Positions 10,684 through 24,000 of a stretch of 64,000 bases of DNA are shown one piece after another (within the stretch, counting starts at the first letter, position 1; every line of letters starts with the position of its first letter). The notes under the pieces were generated by a model. It worked only from the letters and a program-made list of their open reading frames with translations, was not told the origin of the DNA and made no database searches. The stretch spans positions 4,096,001 through 4,160,000 of the forward strand of contig JAQFVV010000013.1 in the NCBI GenBank assembly GCA_028023455.1, in the 5' to 3' direction. The translations under genes and the position numbers were made by a program. Origin of the DNA: Epiperipatus broadwayi (taxonomy: Eukaryota > Onychophora > Udeonychophora > Euonychophora > Peripatidae).

Positions 10684-13600
10684 TTTTTTTTTATTATTTT
10701 CTGTCATATCTGAACCAAAATGGTCATTTCTAGTCTCTGGGCTCCATCAATTGAGTGCTGATATTTTCCTTGACCATATTCTTCTTCATTTTCTTTCATT
10801 TTGCTTTTATCAGTATGTAAGCTTGTATTCCATTACTTTTAGTATTACACAAAAAATGTAAATTTTTAAAATAATATTTCATAAAATAAGTCTCACATCA
10901 TTTCTTTCAGGCAACTATTCACTATTGTCTATTACTCCTGGTCAGCCTTTCTTTTAACCTGACTGTCTCAACTTATCTGTCTAGTTGAATTTATTTCCTC
11001 TTTTTTATTCGCCATTTCTATCCTGTTTGTACATGTAAGATCAACTTTTCATTAGTATTTATTATGATATGCATACATGCATAGAGTGAAGTTCACATAT
11101 TAAATCAAAGGTCTGACAAGCACTTAACATTTAAAAAAATGGATAGTGACTTGCAATCCTGGGATAGAAAAAAATCCTACAAATGAATAAACTAGGAGGA
11201 TTATCTCAATTTAAATCCTAATAAGCTACCTAAACCCCCAAATAAGAAATAGTAACAAAATCTTCACAACCCAAAGCCCTTACTCATGATGATTTCTGAG
11301 AGTTAGAGAGGCTGTTAAATGTAAAAATTTGAAAATTATATTTTGCTCCACGTCACAGAGGCTGGAATTTAAGGTACAAGGATATGTTAACTGTCTGTAA
11401 AAAAACTTCTAGAAATAGTAAAACATAAAAATGGATTGGTGCAGTACCTAAATAAGAACCACTCTATAAAGGTGTATAATAACATTGCATCCCATAACTA
11501 ACAACAAAATCTTTCATTCATCACCAGTATTAAAAATACAGCTAAATAAGCATCAATAGTCAAAAGCTTTATCCAATCTCCAAAAATCTTGTTTTGTTTT
11601 TTTTCTGTTTTACACTTAAAAAATAAATCAATTTTTTCACATACATCACTATTTAAAAATTTATAAATCAATTACTTAACATTAAATAATCAAATGTTCA
11701 TATATATTTTTGTCACATTTTATAATTATTTTTTTCTTTTATACTTTTGCATAATAAAAACTGGCTCTTGTTTCTCAAGGTTAAAGATATAATTAAGATT
11801 CAAATTATGTAATCATTCAATCCTTCTGGACACCAGAACTCAATGATTATCAGTTCCCATGATGGATATCATTTATAATGGTATGTTGGTGTGATAAAGC
11901 AGGGCTAATGCCAAATCATTACTCTCCAAAAATTATTAGTCAACAATAATAAAGTATAGAAAATTAGCAAAGAATTAGCATTGAAAAGTAAATAATGAGT
12001 AATAAACATGATAATATGGCATTCCCAACACTAATACTCAAGAGTCAACTGTCATCTTTTGGGATTGGATTTAAACATGACATAACATAAAATCTGAGGC
12101 TAATTATCATCCATGAAACTGGATCCTCAGATACCAAAAGTGCACTGACGATTGTTAAACTAAGTATTAAATCTATAAAGTAAAAAAAAAAAGAATGTAG
12201 ACTTTATACATATGTTTTATAATCTTAGCACCATACAATTAATTCTATAGAAAACCAATGGAATGATTATACACATTCACTCACAACTATATGTATATAT
12301 TTCTGATATCATTATGCCTGAATCAGCTTTGGCATCACAGTAGCCTAGAGACTGCAAACAAGATACATATACATGCTTAATGCATTTTATTGTTAAATAA
12401 TTTCATTGGGATTAACTACAATTCTACAAATCTCTTTAATTACAATTTTATGATGATATTAGTCACATATACTGGTAAATCATAGAACAGAATGAAAAAA
12501 TAATAAAGGCATAAAAAAAAAATTTCCAAAATTATTTAATGAAGTTTACTAACAAATAAAAAAATGTACAAATTAGAATGTGACAAACTCAAAGTTAAAA
12601 AGTAATTTTATACAATACTTATAATTTCATATGATACTTATAATTATTATTCCCATCAAATTTTTCTTAATTAATTAAAATTTATTCAACATGAGCAATT
12701 GATAATCATTCCCCTAAAATATTTCACAATAAAGAAAATTAACTTTAAGTCTTATGCCCTCTATACTCCCCCCTCTTTTTTAAAAAATATAGTCTAATAA
12801 ACAATCTTTTTAATAAAACTACTAAAAACTTATTCAATATTCTCAACTATTCATTTTTTTTATAAAGTAATATTTATAAATGTAGGTGTGCACACTATAG
12901 TACCATATCTGATTAATGATGTTTTTTTTTTAGTTCTTTTGTAATTGCCTGCTCTTCTTATAAATTGGGCAGGTAGAAAGTTTAGATAATCATTTGTTTT
13001 TTTACCATATCTTTATCAGTAGTTATTTTTATTCAAAACTTTTTTATTTCCTCTTTTTTTGTGTGCACCAAGTTTCCAGATTATTCATTTTACCTTTTTC
13101 TTCTTTTTCTTTTTGTAGCAGTCTCCAGTTTAACAATTATTTTTATTTCAGATTAATGTAAGTTGAATGAATCAATACATAAGGTTTGCTGAAAGTTTTT
13201 CTAGTGTGTATGTTTCTTTTTGTACATTTTTAGTGAGATTGTTTATATAGGTGAATCCATAATTATCAGCTTTAAGAAAAGCTGAGTACATTATTCTTGT
13301 GAACTCATTCCATAATATTATATGCTTTTCAAATATTTTTTAAACTAAGAGTGAGATCTAATATCACACTTCCAAGTTGAGCTTCTGACTGCTGAACCTC
13401 ACCATTACTGAAGCCCTAACACACTCCCTTTTTAAAAACAACCCTGATATCAATCTTTTATCTAATTACATGACTCCTCAGAAATTACTGTCTTAAGTTT
13501 TAATCAATGGATTTTCTTTTTACAATGATTTTTTTTAAAAAGTCTACTTATACACTAATTGAAGAACACACTTCATTTCTTCAAAGATATAAGTCCCAAT

Positions 13601-16600
13601 CACTTGTTGTTGGTTTTTTTTAAATTAATTATTAAACAAATTTTAAAGGCCTTAATTCCTTTTTGTTTTTTGATTTTCAAAAAAAAAAAAAATCAAATTA
13701 TACCAGAAAAAAATGACCTCCATTTTTCCACTTTAAAACCAAATATAATAAAAATTAGGCATTTATATTATTATTAAAATGTTTTAAATTTGTCACATGA
13801 TCATTTCATGTATGTAAATCTTTTACTAAGTTTAACATAGCTAAATTACTATTTAACAACTTGGTTATTCTGAATCTTCTCAATATATAAACTTTAAAAT
13901 AGTGTTATATGTTTAAATATTTTAAAAGGCCTTTTTTTTAAAATTGTTTTTGGGAGCTTAAAAATTATAGGTTTACCACTGAACATACATTTCCTTGCTA
14001 GTCTTATACAAAAAGAGCAAAAAGGGTTTGCTGTATTAGAATCTCCTGAAAGTCAATCATTTTTCAGATTTTAACCACAGAGAGTTAAAAAAAAGATTCA
14101 GGAAACTCAAATATTGGACATTAGTAGAAAAAATCCTATTTACGTCGATATCCTATCTAAAATACTGTGATTAAAAATTAAAGATTGGGCAATCTTATGA
14201 ATGGACAAATATGGTCAATAGTGAGAAAAAGCTATGTATTTTGCATGAATCTTGCAAGAGAGAATTATCATGTTCTGAAAAATAAAACAAAACAGAGATT
14301 TATATTAATAAAAAAAAATTTCATCTTCTTGATTTAAAGATAAAGTACAAGTTATTAAAATCCATTTATATTATTAATTCTATGTTTTATGAGTGTTTTT
14401 TGTTTCATATAAGTCATTTTTAGACAACTTAACTATTAATAAAATATAATAAAGAAATCATTAGAAATTCCAATCTGAAGATAGATTCATCATGGTTTAA
14501 TTTAATTCACTGTTGTCATTGATTTGATAATCATTAACTATGTATTTCATGATTTCTATTCCAAATAATCTACCTAGGGTCTATTAAACTTCTTTTGTAA
14601 AGCAAATGAAACCAATGGTCATGAATTGTTTTGATGCTATGATGAGATTCCAGTAATGTTTAAGAAAATCAAATGCATATGGCTTTATTGTTGATTTATA
14701 TAAAAAAAAACTTATTTGAAATCTCAATGAAGTCACTTTTATTGCATAATTCTTTGATTATTTGGAAATATTTTTTTGGACATTCAGACATGGGATCTGT
14801 ATATGAATTAAAATTAGTTTTGAATAAGCCTAAAAAAAACTGAAGAAGACTATGGTAAAATTGGAAGTTATTATAGATAATTGATAGTGCAAAGTATTTA
14901 TTTAATATTTTATAAAAAAAAATTAGTAGCTATTTGTGGTAAATGATTTATGGGGTAGATGTTTTATGTCATAATAATTAATCAATATCAAACAAAAACA
15001 CCACGTGACTTTCTCTTCTTATTTCTATTATCTTCAATAAGAGTTTCAATTCACTCTTTTCATTTTATTACATAATTATATATATTAATCTCAACTAATC
15101 AATGGATACATATATATGCTCTGGAATAAAGTAAAAAAAGAGAATTAAAACAGCTATTGGAAATATTGAAAGTAAAATAGAAAAAGTTTTGTGCTTTATT
15201 TAGCATTTACCATTTTTGCCAAGGAGATAAAATGCCAACAATTAGCATAAAACTAAGATTTGTAAAGTATTTTAAATGGCATACAGTTAGATCCATATAA
15301 TTATACAAATAATTTTTAGTGATTTCAAAAGTAAGATGTTTTAAGTTCAGTTCATATAAAAATGTGTATATGAGAAAACTCTGCTCTTTACTGAGGATGG
15401 CTAATAGTCAATAATAGCAATTTTTCCCCATTAATTATTTAAGTTTATAATACATTGTTTGGACATAAAGTTAATAGATTGTATTGAGACTATTATTATA
15501 GTGAAACAGTATTTTGTATAATGTTTTTCTATAACGTTTAATTAGAAATCTTCAGTGAATTAATATTTCTCTCTATATAATGATTTGTTGAAGAGATATA
15601 ATATCTACATCAAACTTTTTGGAATTTTGGATCCTACTTTTTTTGATATAAAATGAATACTTCAATATTTAATTGGAATTAGTTTAATTTTTTTTTTTTT
15701 TTGTTTTAAAGTGAATGAAAAGTTGAGTTGTTTCATGATTTCCCACACCATATAATCATTTTTTATGTAAGCAGTTCTATTCTTCAGATATTTGAGGAAT
15801 GTATTTTTCCTTTGTAATATTAATGAGATTTTCTGTTTTGATCTTCTTATATGATCTTAGATGTTTATGAATTTATTAAATATGCTTACTAAAGATTTTA
15901 AAATTTGTTCACTGAATATGCATCTGCAGAAAAAATCCATTTTTATAATAAACAAAAGTTGCTAATTCTCTTATTTAATTTGGCCTTTTAATTAACTCAG
16001 CAATGATCTTAAACTAAAGCCGATTCTATGTGAAAAATGATCTCTACATTTTGTATAGATTCGCAGCTGACATTCTAAAAAGTATTATCTATCCACAAAT
16101 CTATTATCAATAATGTTGTTTTAAATATCATTCAAATGGGGTTTTATATATTGAAACAATAAGTATATGCAGGCTATGAAATTCTATATCATTTTCTTTA
16201 TTTATGAATGTTATTTTCTATTTGAAATAATGATAATAATCATATTGATAAAGAAGTATTTTAATTAATTTATCCTCTTTTAGCCCTGTGCTTTTATTTA
16301 ATTAGAATGTAGCCTTGTCAAGAATAATATATATATATATTGCAATGTAAATTTTGTATTATCTGAATTTATATATTTAAAACAATATTTTTTATATTAA
16401 AATTAAATGCTCAAAAAATATATCAATTATTTATATTATTAGTTTAAACAAATATTAAGATTTACTAAAATATTATTTAAAAATAGTCTATTTTCAGAAA
16501 GTGAAAGAAGTTATAAAGAAATTAGTTTTATGATGTTAATTTTTCAAATGCATTAAAGAGAATATCTTTGGAAATATGTAAGTTTCTCTGTCTCAAAGTT

Positions 16601-16789
16601 ACAGTATTAATATAATACTACAGTATTATAAAAAATAAAATTTAATATAATTTTCAATGCTAAAATAAATAAAAATTATTGTATCAAGGTTTCAATATTA
16701 ATATACTACTACTACTACTAATAAACAGCTACTCAAAAATGGTATGGCCACTCTGCCTCCAAAAAAAAAAGTCAAAGAACAAAGAGAAA
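10684..16789. other. Long AT-rich stretch, no gene identified
   Basis: About 6 kb without a recognisable domain, splice-flanked exon or RNA gene. Local features are long T and A runs, a TA repeat at 16,326-16,341, ACT repeats at 16,707-16,721, and a less AT-rich patch of unknown origin at 13,350-13,440. The patch at 11,270-11,470 is also slightly richer in GC but shows no open frame of note. Confidence 0.45.
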
Positions 16790-16869
16790 GAGAGAGAAGG
16801 CTACTCTAAAAATGAGTTTTTCTGTGACTATATCCAATTTTCTGTTTACTTGTTAATTTATGAAGTAGT

Positions 16870-17440
16870 CTTTTAATTTCTTCAGCAGAAAATTTTTCTT
16901 TCTGAAATACTTCAACACTTTGTCTAATTGTAGCTCTCCAATGTATTCTATTCTCTGCAATATCTTTCCAATGGAAACAATTAACATTGCACTTCTTTAG
17001 AATATCTTTGAGATAATCTTTATAATGTAGATGGGATCTATCTCTCCTACAAAACTCATTTCCTCATAAAACACTCTTTTAAGAAGACTTTCATTGTTCA
17101 TTTGTTTTACATGTGCAATCCAATGTAGATGTAATTTACAATCATGGAATCAATAAATATATTGATTTATGATTTTTGCCATTATATTTTAAAAATATTA
17201 CAGTGTCCTCAAATGAAAATTTTCTAATGTCTTCTGTTCAAGTTTTACACCCACATAATAAATTAAATAAAATAGCAGCTTTATATTCAGCTAATTTAGA
17301 TTAGTGAAGTAATTTAACTTTTAACTCATTAAAAGCAACAGCAGCATATTGGAATCTGGATTGGACCTCAACATCAAAACCCCGTTTCTACTTATAAAAC
17401 TATCAAGATATTTAAACTGATTTACATTCTCACATTGATA
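16870..17440 (-). pseudogene. LINE family B C-terminal region
   Basis: Minus-strand fragments in shifting frames include NQFKYLDSFISRNG, LHLHWIAHVKQMNNESLL and ILKKCNVNCFHWKDIAENR. They match the region after the RT palm of RTE-like elements, which contains the LRWxGHVxRM motif and the basic CN-x-W-x-x-A segment. The 3' end lies near 16,800, where similarity to the other family B copies (29,410 and 61,860) stops. Confidence 0.55.
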
Positions 17441-17441
17441 A

Positions 17442-18400
17442 CTATCTAAGCTGAAAGTTGCTGAAGATTTTTTTTATCACTGGTTGATAAAGATCTTGAG
17501 TTTTTTGAACATTAATTAATAAACTGAGATCTTTATAAGTTGCATTTAAAACATTAAGAACATTCTGTAAATCATCTTTTGAACTGGCAAAAATAGCATA
17601 ATCATCAGTATACTGTAAATCCAGAATCCAAGAAGATGAAGTTCTTGTTTTTGCTTTTAACCAATTCAAATTAAAAATTCCATCATCAAATCTAGTATCA
17701 CATCTTGATCCCTGTCTGATTAAGCCACCTATAAACAATTCCAAAGACCACTATCATAAAAATTGAAAACAATGTTGGAGCAAGTACACATCCTTGTTTA
17801 ACACCAGTTTTCATTTCAAATGCCAGATTTTCCACCTGTAGTAATAACACTTCCTCTCATTCCATCATGTAGAAGCTGTATAATATGAATAAATTTTGGT
17901 GGACAATCAACTAATTTCAAATAATGCCACAGACCTATCCTATTAATTAAATCAAATGTCTTGATCAAATCAATAAAAGTAATATATAAATCACTTTTTT
18001 TGTTGTTCTCAACACTTTTTATGCATTTTTCTGGCAATAAAAGTCATATGTATAGTGATTTTTGATTATCTAAAAGCACATTGTGTCTCTGGTAACCATT
18101 CATCTATAACTGGAAACAATCTATTCAACAAAATTTTTGAAAGTACTTTTACTGTGACATTCCACAATAATTAACACAATCTTGTCTATTCCCTTTGTTT
18201 TTAAAAATTGGAACAATTAAAAAAATCTTAAGATTGGATGACACAATTTCATAAGTCCAGATATTTCTAAAAAAAATTCCAATATTTTTGAACCTAACAT
18301 ATTACCTCCATATTATAAAACTTCTTTGGGTTTTTCACCAGGACCTGAAGTCTTTCTATTTATAAGATTACAAAAAAATGTTGACTTCTATTAAACTGGA
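17442..18400 (-). pseudogene. LINE family B reverse transcriptase domain, frameshifted
   Basis: The open stretch at 17,816-18,037 gives LYITFIDLIKTFDLINRIGL, the A motif, with the first Asp kept as the acid of FIDL and F-D following. It continues LWHYLKLVDCPPKFIHIIQL and LLHDGMRGSV. After an indel, 17,442-17,744 gives NLNWLKAKTRTSS and LQYTDDYAIFASS; here T-D-D is the catalytic Y-x-D-D with both acids retained. Downstream KTQDLYQP matches the family's K-K-T-E-x-x-x-Q-P segment. Family identity is secure from these motifs; frameshifts and lost sequence between motifs make it inactive. Confidence 0.7.
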
Positions 18401-19151
18401 TATGTTTATCCAAATCTAAATGAATAGATAAATTAGATATATCAATTCTTGTACTATTAATCTATGATTAAAAACTCTTTTCACCTGTTTAAAATATCAT
18501 TTTTATCATATAAGAAAGGGCCATTGATGGATTTAATATGATTGTGATAATATTTCTCAGATCCATATGTTGCTTTCAATGCATAAAAAAAAAATTAGAA
18601 TGACTGTATCTTTTTTGCAGTTTTAATTCACCAATAATTTTTTAAGCCTTCTTGTCAGTCATTGAACTTCTGCTTCCAGATCATTATATTTATTATGAAG
18701 ACATTTAATCTATTATTTTGCTAAGCAGAGAATGTCACATATTAATTTTTAATTAAATTACTAATATTATGATCATTGTCAGAAAACTTGGCATGATTCT
18801 TCTTTTAGTGAACCCAAGATTATATTTACTTGCATCCACATTACACTCCTTAAGAGAATTCTATGTTTCAATAATATGATAGTTTTGATGCAAATTAGCA
18901 ATTTTTGTGTTTAATAGATGTTGAAATTTAATATATATAATAGAACTTCTAAAGAAAAACATCAATTTTCTTGTGAATATGATTGGAATAATATCTATTT
19001 TTCAATGTGATTAATTTATCTTAAAGCTTATTAACCTATAATCTGCCCAACACCTAAGCTTGTGTTGTGTTCACATAATGTGAACTTCTGCATTCTGACT
19101 CTGAACAATAATATAATCTATTAAATGCCACTGTCTTCTGCATGGATGCAT

Positions 19152-19720
19152 CTATGTTTCTTTGTTGCAGTTTTCCTGGCCATGCAAAATGATTGCGATA
19201 GTTAATCCATGTGTTGTGCATAATTTCAATAATAACATGCCATTTGAATTTACAGCTCCAATGTCATTACCTTTGGAAACTTTTTGATATTTTGGTGAGA
19301 CTGCTGTGATAATGCTATCCAACAAGAGGTAAAATCTTTCCTTCTCTGAATTCTTTGAATCTAAGATTAGAGCATAGGAATTGATAAAATAAGCTTTAGT
19401 ATCATTATACAAGGCAAGTTTTAAGTTCATTAATCTTTTATTGATATGAGGAATTTCAATAGTAGAGGATACTAAATTAGATTTTACAGCAAATCCAACA
19501 TGATACATTCCTTTTTCACTTACTGACCTACTTTTCCAAAAAAAAAAAACTTGTATTCATCGATCTGTTCTATTAAACATTTTTCTTCTAATAGACTAGT
19601 TTCACTAAGAACAACTATATCAATTTTAAATCTTAACATAAATGTGCAGTCCTCCATTCTGATCTTGAACAGTTTATATTAAGTAAGGTTTGCACATTCC
19701 AAGTACCTATATTATCTTAA
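19152..19720 (-). pseudogene. LINE family B endonuclease domain, truncated
   Basis: The N-terminal WNV motif and a degenerate VVLSET (the E-T of the catalytic site) lie near 19,600-19,710. A 118-codon open stretch (19,152-19,508) follows with YHVGFAVKSNLV, LMNLKLALYNDTKAY and GAVNSNGMLLLKLCTTHGL. This is the endonuclease that nicks target DNA to prime reverse transcription. The segment that should carry the G-D-F-N motif, between the conserved VSPKYQKV and GAVNSNG parts, is shortened and lacks a recognisable GDFN. The domain is therefore internally deleted as well as frameshifted. Confidence 0.6.
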
Positions 19721-19740
19721 TATGATACTATGATACTACA

Positions 19741-20549
19741 AAATAAAAGAATACAATTTAATTTAATTTTTTATGCTTAAAATGCATAAAACAAATTTTA
19801 CATGGTTTTCCAAGTTTAATACTATTTATCTTACTACAAAAAAAAAAAATAAAACCACAATAAAATCTATTATAATTGTCTACATTGAAAGATAGTTCAA
19901 ATAAAAAAAACTTTAAATTAAAAAGTAAATATACCATGACATGGAGGGAGAGGATTCTATAGGTTTTACCTATGAAAATATATGATTTATTACTTAATTC
20001 TTCATAATTAAAATAACTACTTGCACACCTTCACATATATTAAATAGCTTCTTTAGAAAATGTTATTACTAGATTTTTTAAAAATCTTGTATTCAATTTC
20101 AAGTTGACAGATTCTCCAAAATCCCTGCAGCAATTATAGTTCAATTTAGAAAAAAAATATTTATGTGCTTTTAAAATATCTATTTTTTTTTTTGTTAATT
20201 AGTGTTAAGAAGATTACAAAGAATTTCATATCTTCTTATGTGTATTCTATTGCTAAAAAAAAGATCCATCTATTTATAGATAATTTGTAAATTTATTATT
20301 CTTTTATTATCTTAAAAAATTATGTTGCTATGGGAATTAAAGATGCAAAAATATACAGTTTTGGAAATATTCCATGATAGAGATTATGAATAAACTTGAA
20401 TATAAAATGAAATGAATGAATAATTTTTAATATTAAAATAAATATAAATAAAATAATAGAATGAATACTGGCTATAAATGTGATTTTAAATATAAAATAA
20501 TATGGTTAAATAAATATCTGGTGTTACATAAAAGATTCACTCTTGTTTC
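19741..20549. other. AT-rich stretch, nothing identified
   Basis: No gene or repeat could be supported between the family B element and the next family A copy. Several A-runs (19,840-19,910) are present. Confidence 0.45.
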
Positions 20550-20985
20550 TCCCAATGTAAATTTTTTTATACTTTATGAAATGATCTGAAATCTTTGTAT
20601 TAATCTTCTTTTAAGTGTCCAAGTCTCAGATCTATATGTGAAAGCTGGTTAAACTTCTATTAAAATTTTCCTTTTCAAACACATTAGCCATATTTCCCTT
20701 AACATTAAGTTATTTTTATCAAAAGCCTAAGTTTAAATCTATAATAAAATTTAATCTGTTGTATTTACTTCTAATTAGTAATCTAACCAAAGTATTAGAA
20801 GTTGTTATCTTTTTTTAATTTATGATTATTAATTTTAGTTTTTTTTCTTCTGACAAAATTAGTTGAACATTATTTTAGTCTTTTTAATATTTATTTTTGA
20901 TTCTACTTTCTTATTTTCATTTGATAACTCTTGCAACATTTCCCGAAGTCTGAAGTAAAAAGAAAAAATCAAAAGTAAAATTGTT
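20550..20985 (-). mobile_element. LINE family A fragment, inverted part of a 5'-inverted copy
   Basis: This segment aligns in the minus orientation with 22,660-23,110. Shared text includes AAGTGTCCAAG, CCTTTTCAAACACATTAG, TAAGTTATTT and TTTCATTTGATAACTCTTGC. It encodes the region between the RT palm and the C-terminal motif, now full of stops. It directly precedes a plus-oriented tail of the same family (20,990-21,290), and the two are best explained as one insertion. Confidence 0.6.
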
Positions 20986-20989
20986 GAGC

Positions 20990-21290
20990 CAAAAACATGT
21001 ATCATTAACATCATTAAAAAATTTAATATTGAAATGGAGCTGGATTTAATATATTGTTAGAATAAATGATAATATATGAACAGTTTATGTGTTAAACTGG
21101 ATTTCAAGAGCTTGTAAATGACCTAGAAAGAGACCATGTGTGAGATGAAGGAATGAAATAAGAAAGTTTATTAGCATGATGTAGAAAATAGAGAATATAG
21201 ATCAGAGAAATTACATTAAACATGGAGAGACCATCCTGTAGTTGATTATGATTAAAAGTTATGGTGATGATATATAAAATAAATAAATGT
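20990..21290 (+). mobile_element. LINE family A 3' tail, forward part of a 5'-inverted copy
   Basis: The plus strand contains AAATGGAGCTGGATTTAATA, which corresponds to the KWxWAGHI codons of the family. It continues AAACTGGATTTCAAGAGC, AGAAAGAGACCATGTGTGAG and AGAGACCATCCTGTAG, parallel to the copies at 3,100 and 29,090. It begins at the same element position where the adjacent inverted segment ends. The A-run at 21,292-21,304 may be the tail. Confidence 0.6.
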
Positions 21291-21304
21291 CAAAAAAAAA
21301 AAAG

Positions 21305-22399
21305 AATTTTATTATCCTATGTTAAATAAATATTGAAAAAAAATTAATTAGTTCATCTTAATAATTTCTGCAGCTATATAATTCTTTATATGGTGACTAC
21401 ATATTTATACCAATATTTATTTATTTTCTAAAAGAAAGAGTATCTTCATTCTAAAATTGTATATATAACAAAAAAGAATAAGAAATGAACAAAAGTTATT
21501 ATTTACTTGATTTATTTTAATAATGCTTGTCAATACTCTATTAAAATTAATTATTATCATTATTATTATTATTGGTATGAATTCATGATAGTTTTAGTAG
21601 CTTTAATTTAATTATGTTCTAGTAGTGTATATTATAATTAAGGATTAAACTTATTATTTCTTTCAAAGAAACAAATCCTGTTAAGAAATTTAATGCTGTA
21701 TATTAGGCATTGTATTGATTGTATAAATGAATATAATTTATTTAAATTTTTATACTCTTTTAATGAATTTAGTCAATTAAAAAATTGGCATTGTTTCATG
21801 CACTAGTAGAATGTTATTTAATAAACCTCACAAATCTAGGTAAATAGCGTAAATGAATTCTGCACTTCAATGCTGCTTTACAGACTTTTTCTCTTTATTT
21901 TCTTTACATTTTACATACAGAAAAGCCTCGTAGCAAAATGAATATCGTACCTCGTTTGCCAGACTCTCAAACTGAAGTTCATATCTGGAAAAGAAAAAAT
22001 TATGAAATCCTTTTTAGGTTTTAAATAGAAGAAGGATTTTTTAAAGGTATTTAACCCACATCAACTCTCTAATTATTTAATTGTTAATTAATAGATGAAT
22101 ATATATTTGAGCTGTTGGCAAGTCTAGTAATGCTTTTTTTGATCAGGGAAAAGTTTCTTCAAAAGATCTTTATCCTACTCTACATTTGAGTAGTTTAAAG
22201 GTTGCTTTTAGTATTTATTTTTAACTATATACAAGTAGATTATCATTATTTTGAAATCCTAGATTCAACATAAATTAGTTTTGGATTAGGAAAATTGTTA
22301 GCAATATTCAGAGTCATTGAAATATATAATTGCAATTATGTTCATAAAATTGGAGAATAAAAGATAAATATAATGTATTAATTATCATCATCATCATTT
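21305..22399. other. AT-rich stretch, nothing identified
   Basis: Only low-complexity sequence was seen, including an ATT repeat at 21,551-21,573. There is no open frame of coding character. Confidence 0.45.
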
Positions 22400-24000
22400 C
22401 CAAATATTACTGATCCATTGCAGAATGAAGGTCTCTTCAAATTCATCTTTTCAATTTCTAGTCTCCCTTCACCACATCTCTCCAGGATATTCTTTATTTT
22501 ATCCATATAACATGTGGTTTCTTTATAGGTTGTTACAATCTTTTGTAATCAAGTTTAAGATTTCAACTGTCCATATATTATCATTTCTTCTAGCAATATG
22601 TCCAGCCCAACTCCATTTCAGACTCTCATTTCCTTCAATAATATCAGAAACACCTATTTGTTTTCTCACTCATACATTTTGTTTCCAATCATTTCTTGCT
22701 ATTCCTAATATGCATCTCTCCATACTTTTTAAGTATTGTAAAGGCTATGTATTGCTTTTCTATTAAGTGTCCAAGTTTTACATCCATAAGTAAGAACTGG
22801 GAAAACCCAATAACTAAAATTCTTCCTTTTCAAACACATAGGCATATTTTTTTAATATAAAGTTATTTCTACCAAAAGTATTCCAACCAAGTTTAATTCT
22901 ATGATTAACTTCATCCATTATGTTTTCATCTTTAATAATATTCCGGCCAAGATATTTGTAGTGTTAACTTCTTTTAATTTATCATTATCAATCTTTATTT
23001 TCATCTTTTGAAAAAAATCCATTGAGCATTACTCGAGTCTTTTAACATTTACCTTTAGTCCTACTTTTCTATTTCCATCTGATAACTCTTGCAATATTTC
23101 CTGAAGCTCTAAATTTTTTTAAAAAATAATTATATCATCAGAAAAATCTAGATGATTAAATAATCTCAATTTGCTTTTATTATCTTAGCTTTTCATTGTA
23201 ATCTACAAAATACTTCTTGCAAAACTGAAGCAAAAAGTTTTGGAGATAAGGAGACATCCTGTCTTATACTTTTCTTAATGTTAATCTTCCTATTACATTA
23301 TTATGAATATTATACAAAATATTACAAATCCAATGCTTTAATCATTAAAGTAATGCTTATAGAATCAGATGCCTCCTTTTCATAATCTATAAACCCAAAT
23401 TATAATGGCAAGTCATATTCATTGGACTTTTCTATAACTTCTCTCAATATTTGGATATGATCTACTGTATTACAACCACTTTTAAATTCAGTTTGTTCCT
23501 TTGGTTTGTTAAAATCCAAAGTTCTCTGTAGATGAATTGAAATTACCTTTGTAAAGTTTTTATATAAAACTGATAGGACTGTAATTTTTAATAAATTCTT
23601 CATCATTTTCTAATTATCAGGTAAATCTTTATTATTTAGATATTTAATATAGAACTTTGCCAAAAAAATTATATTTCTTCATCTGCTTTTTTAAAAATAT
23701 CGATTATAATTTTATCATGATCTGGGAGCTTTTTCCTTCTTTACAAATTTAATTGCATGCCTCACTTTTTCTTTTAAAATTCCAGGCAATTCAGAAGATT
23801 TAATAATTGTAGGAGGTACTTTACCTTATTCTTTATTGCTATATAATTCTTGATTGAACTTTTACACATTTCATGATGAAATGTCTCTTTTTAATAATAA
23901 TTTCATCTTTTTTTCTTATTGCAGAAATAAGTTTCCTACCAATACCAAGATGATATTCTCTTCCATAGTTTTCCTTGCTAGTTCACAATTATTAAAAATA
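22400..24000 (-). mobile_element. LINE family A (RTE-like) reverse transcriptase and tail, decayed
   Basis: This is the longest family A copy. In transcription order: a linker resembling KKEKAPDHDKI near 23,730; the open stretch 23,400-23,606 with ITVLSVLYKNFTKVISIHL, FNKPKEQTEFKSG and IQILREVIEKSNEYDLPL, which are the fingers motifs of a LINE RT; degenerate palm sequence; a thumb region; and near 22,520-22,640 SLKWSWAGHIARRNDNIWT, the conserved C-terminal motif. Stops and indels interrupt every part and the endonuclease is absent, so it is 5'-truncated near 24,000. The plus-strand open frame at 22,425-22,766 is its complement. The placement among RTE-like families is inferred from motif style. 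Confidence 0.65.

Larger units (their letters stand above)
16790..19740 (-). mobile_element. LINE family B (RTE-like non-LTR retrotransposon), nearly full length, decayed
   Basis: Read on the minus strand, the element begins near 19,740 with VGTWNVQTLL, the typical start of an apurinic-type endonuclease. It passes through endonuclease and reverse transcriptase and ends near 16,800 after a C-terminal segment containing WIAHVKQM. The roughly 2.95-kb length and the order endonuclease-RT-tail without a Gag-like ORF fit RTE-like elements. Stops and frameshifts occur throughout, so it encodes no protein. Related fragments lie at 29,410-30,045, 34,000-34,870 and 61,850-63,650, all on the minus strand. 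The clade assignment is from protein layout, not from a tree. Confidence 0.65.

Noticed and set aside
10408-10713. 101-codon Phe/Leu-rich open frame resembling a membrane protein
   Set aside because: It is the complement of a decayed coiled-coil coding repeat. Poly-pyrimidine sequence gives false hydrophobic peptides.
22425-22766. 113-codon open frame on the plus strand
   Set aside because: It is the complement of the C-terminal part of a minus-strand family A LINE and has no independent coding signal.
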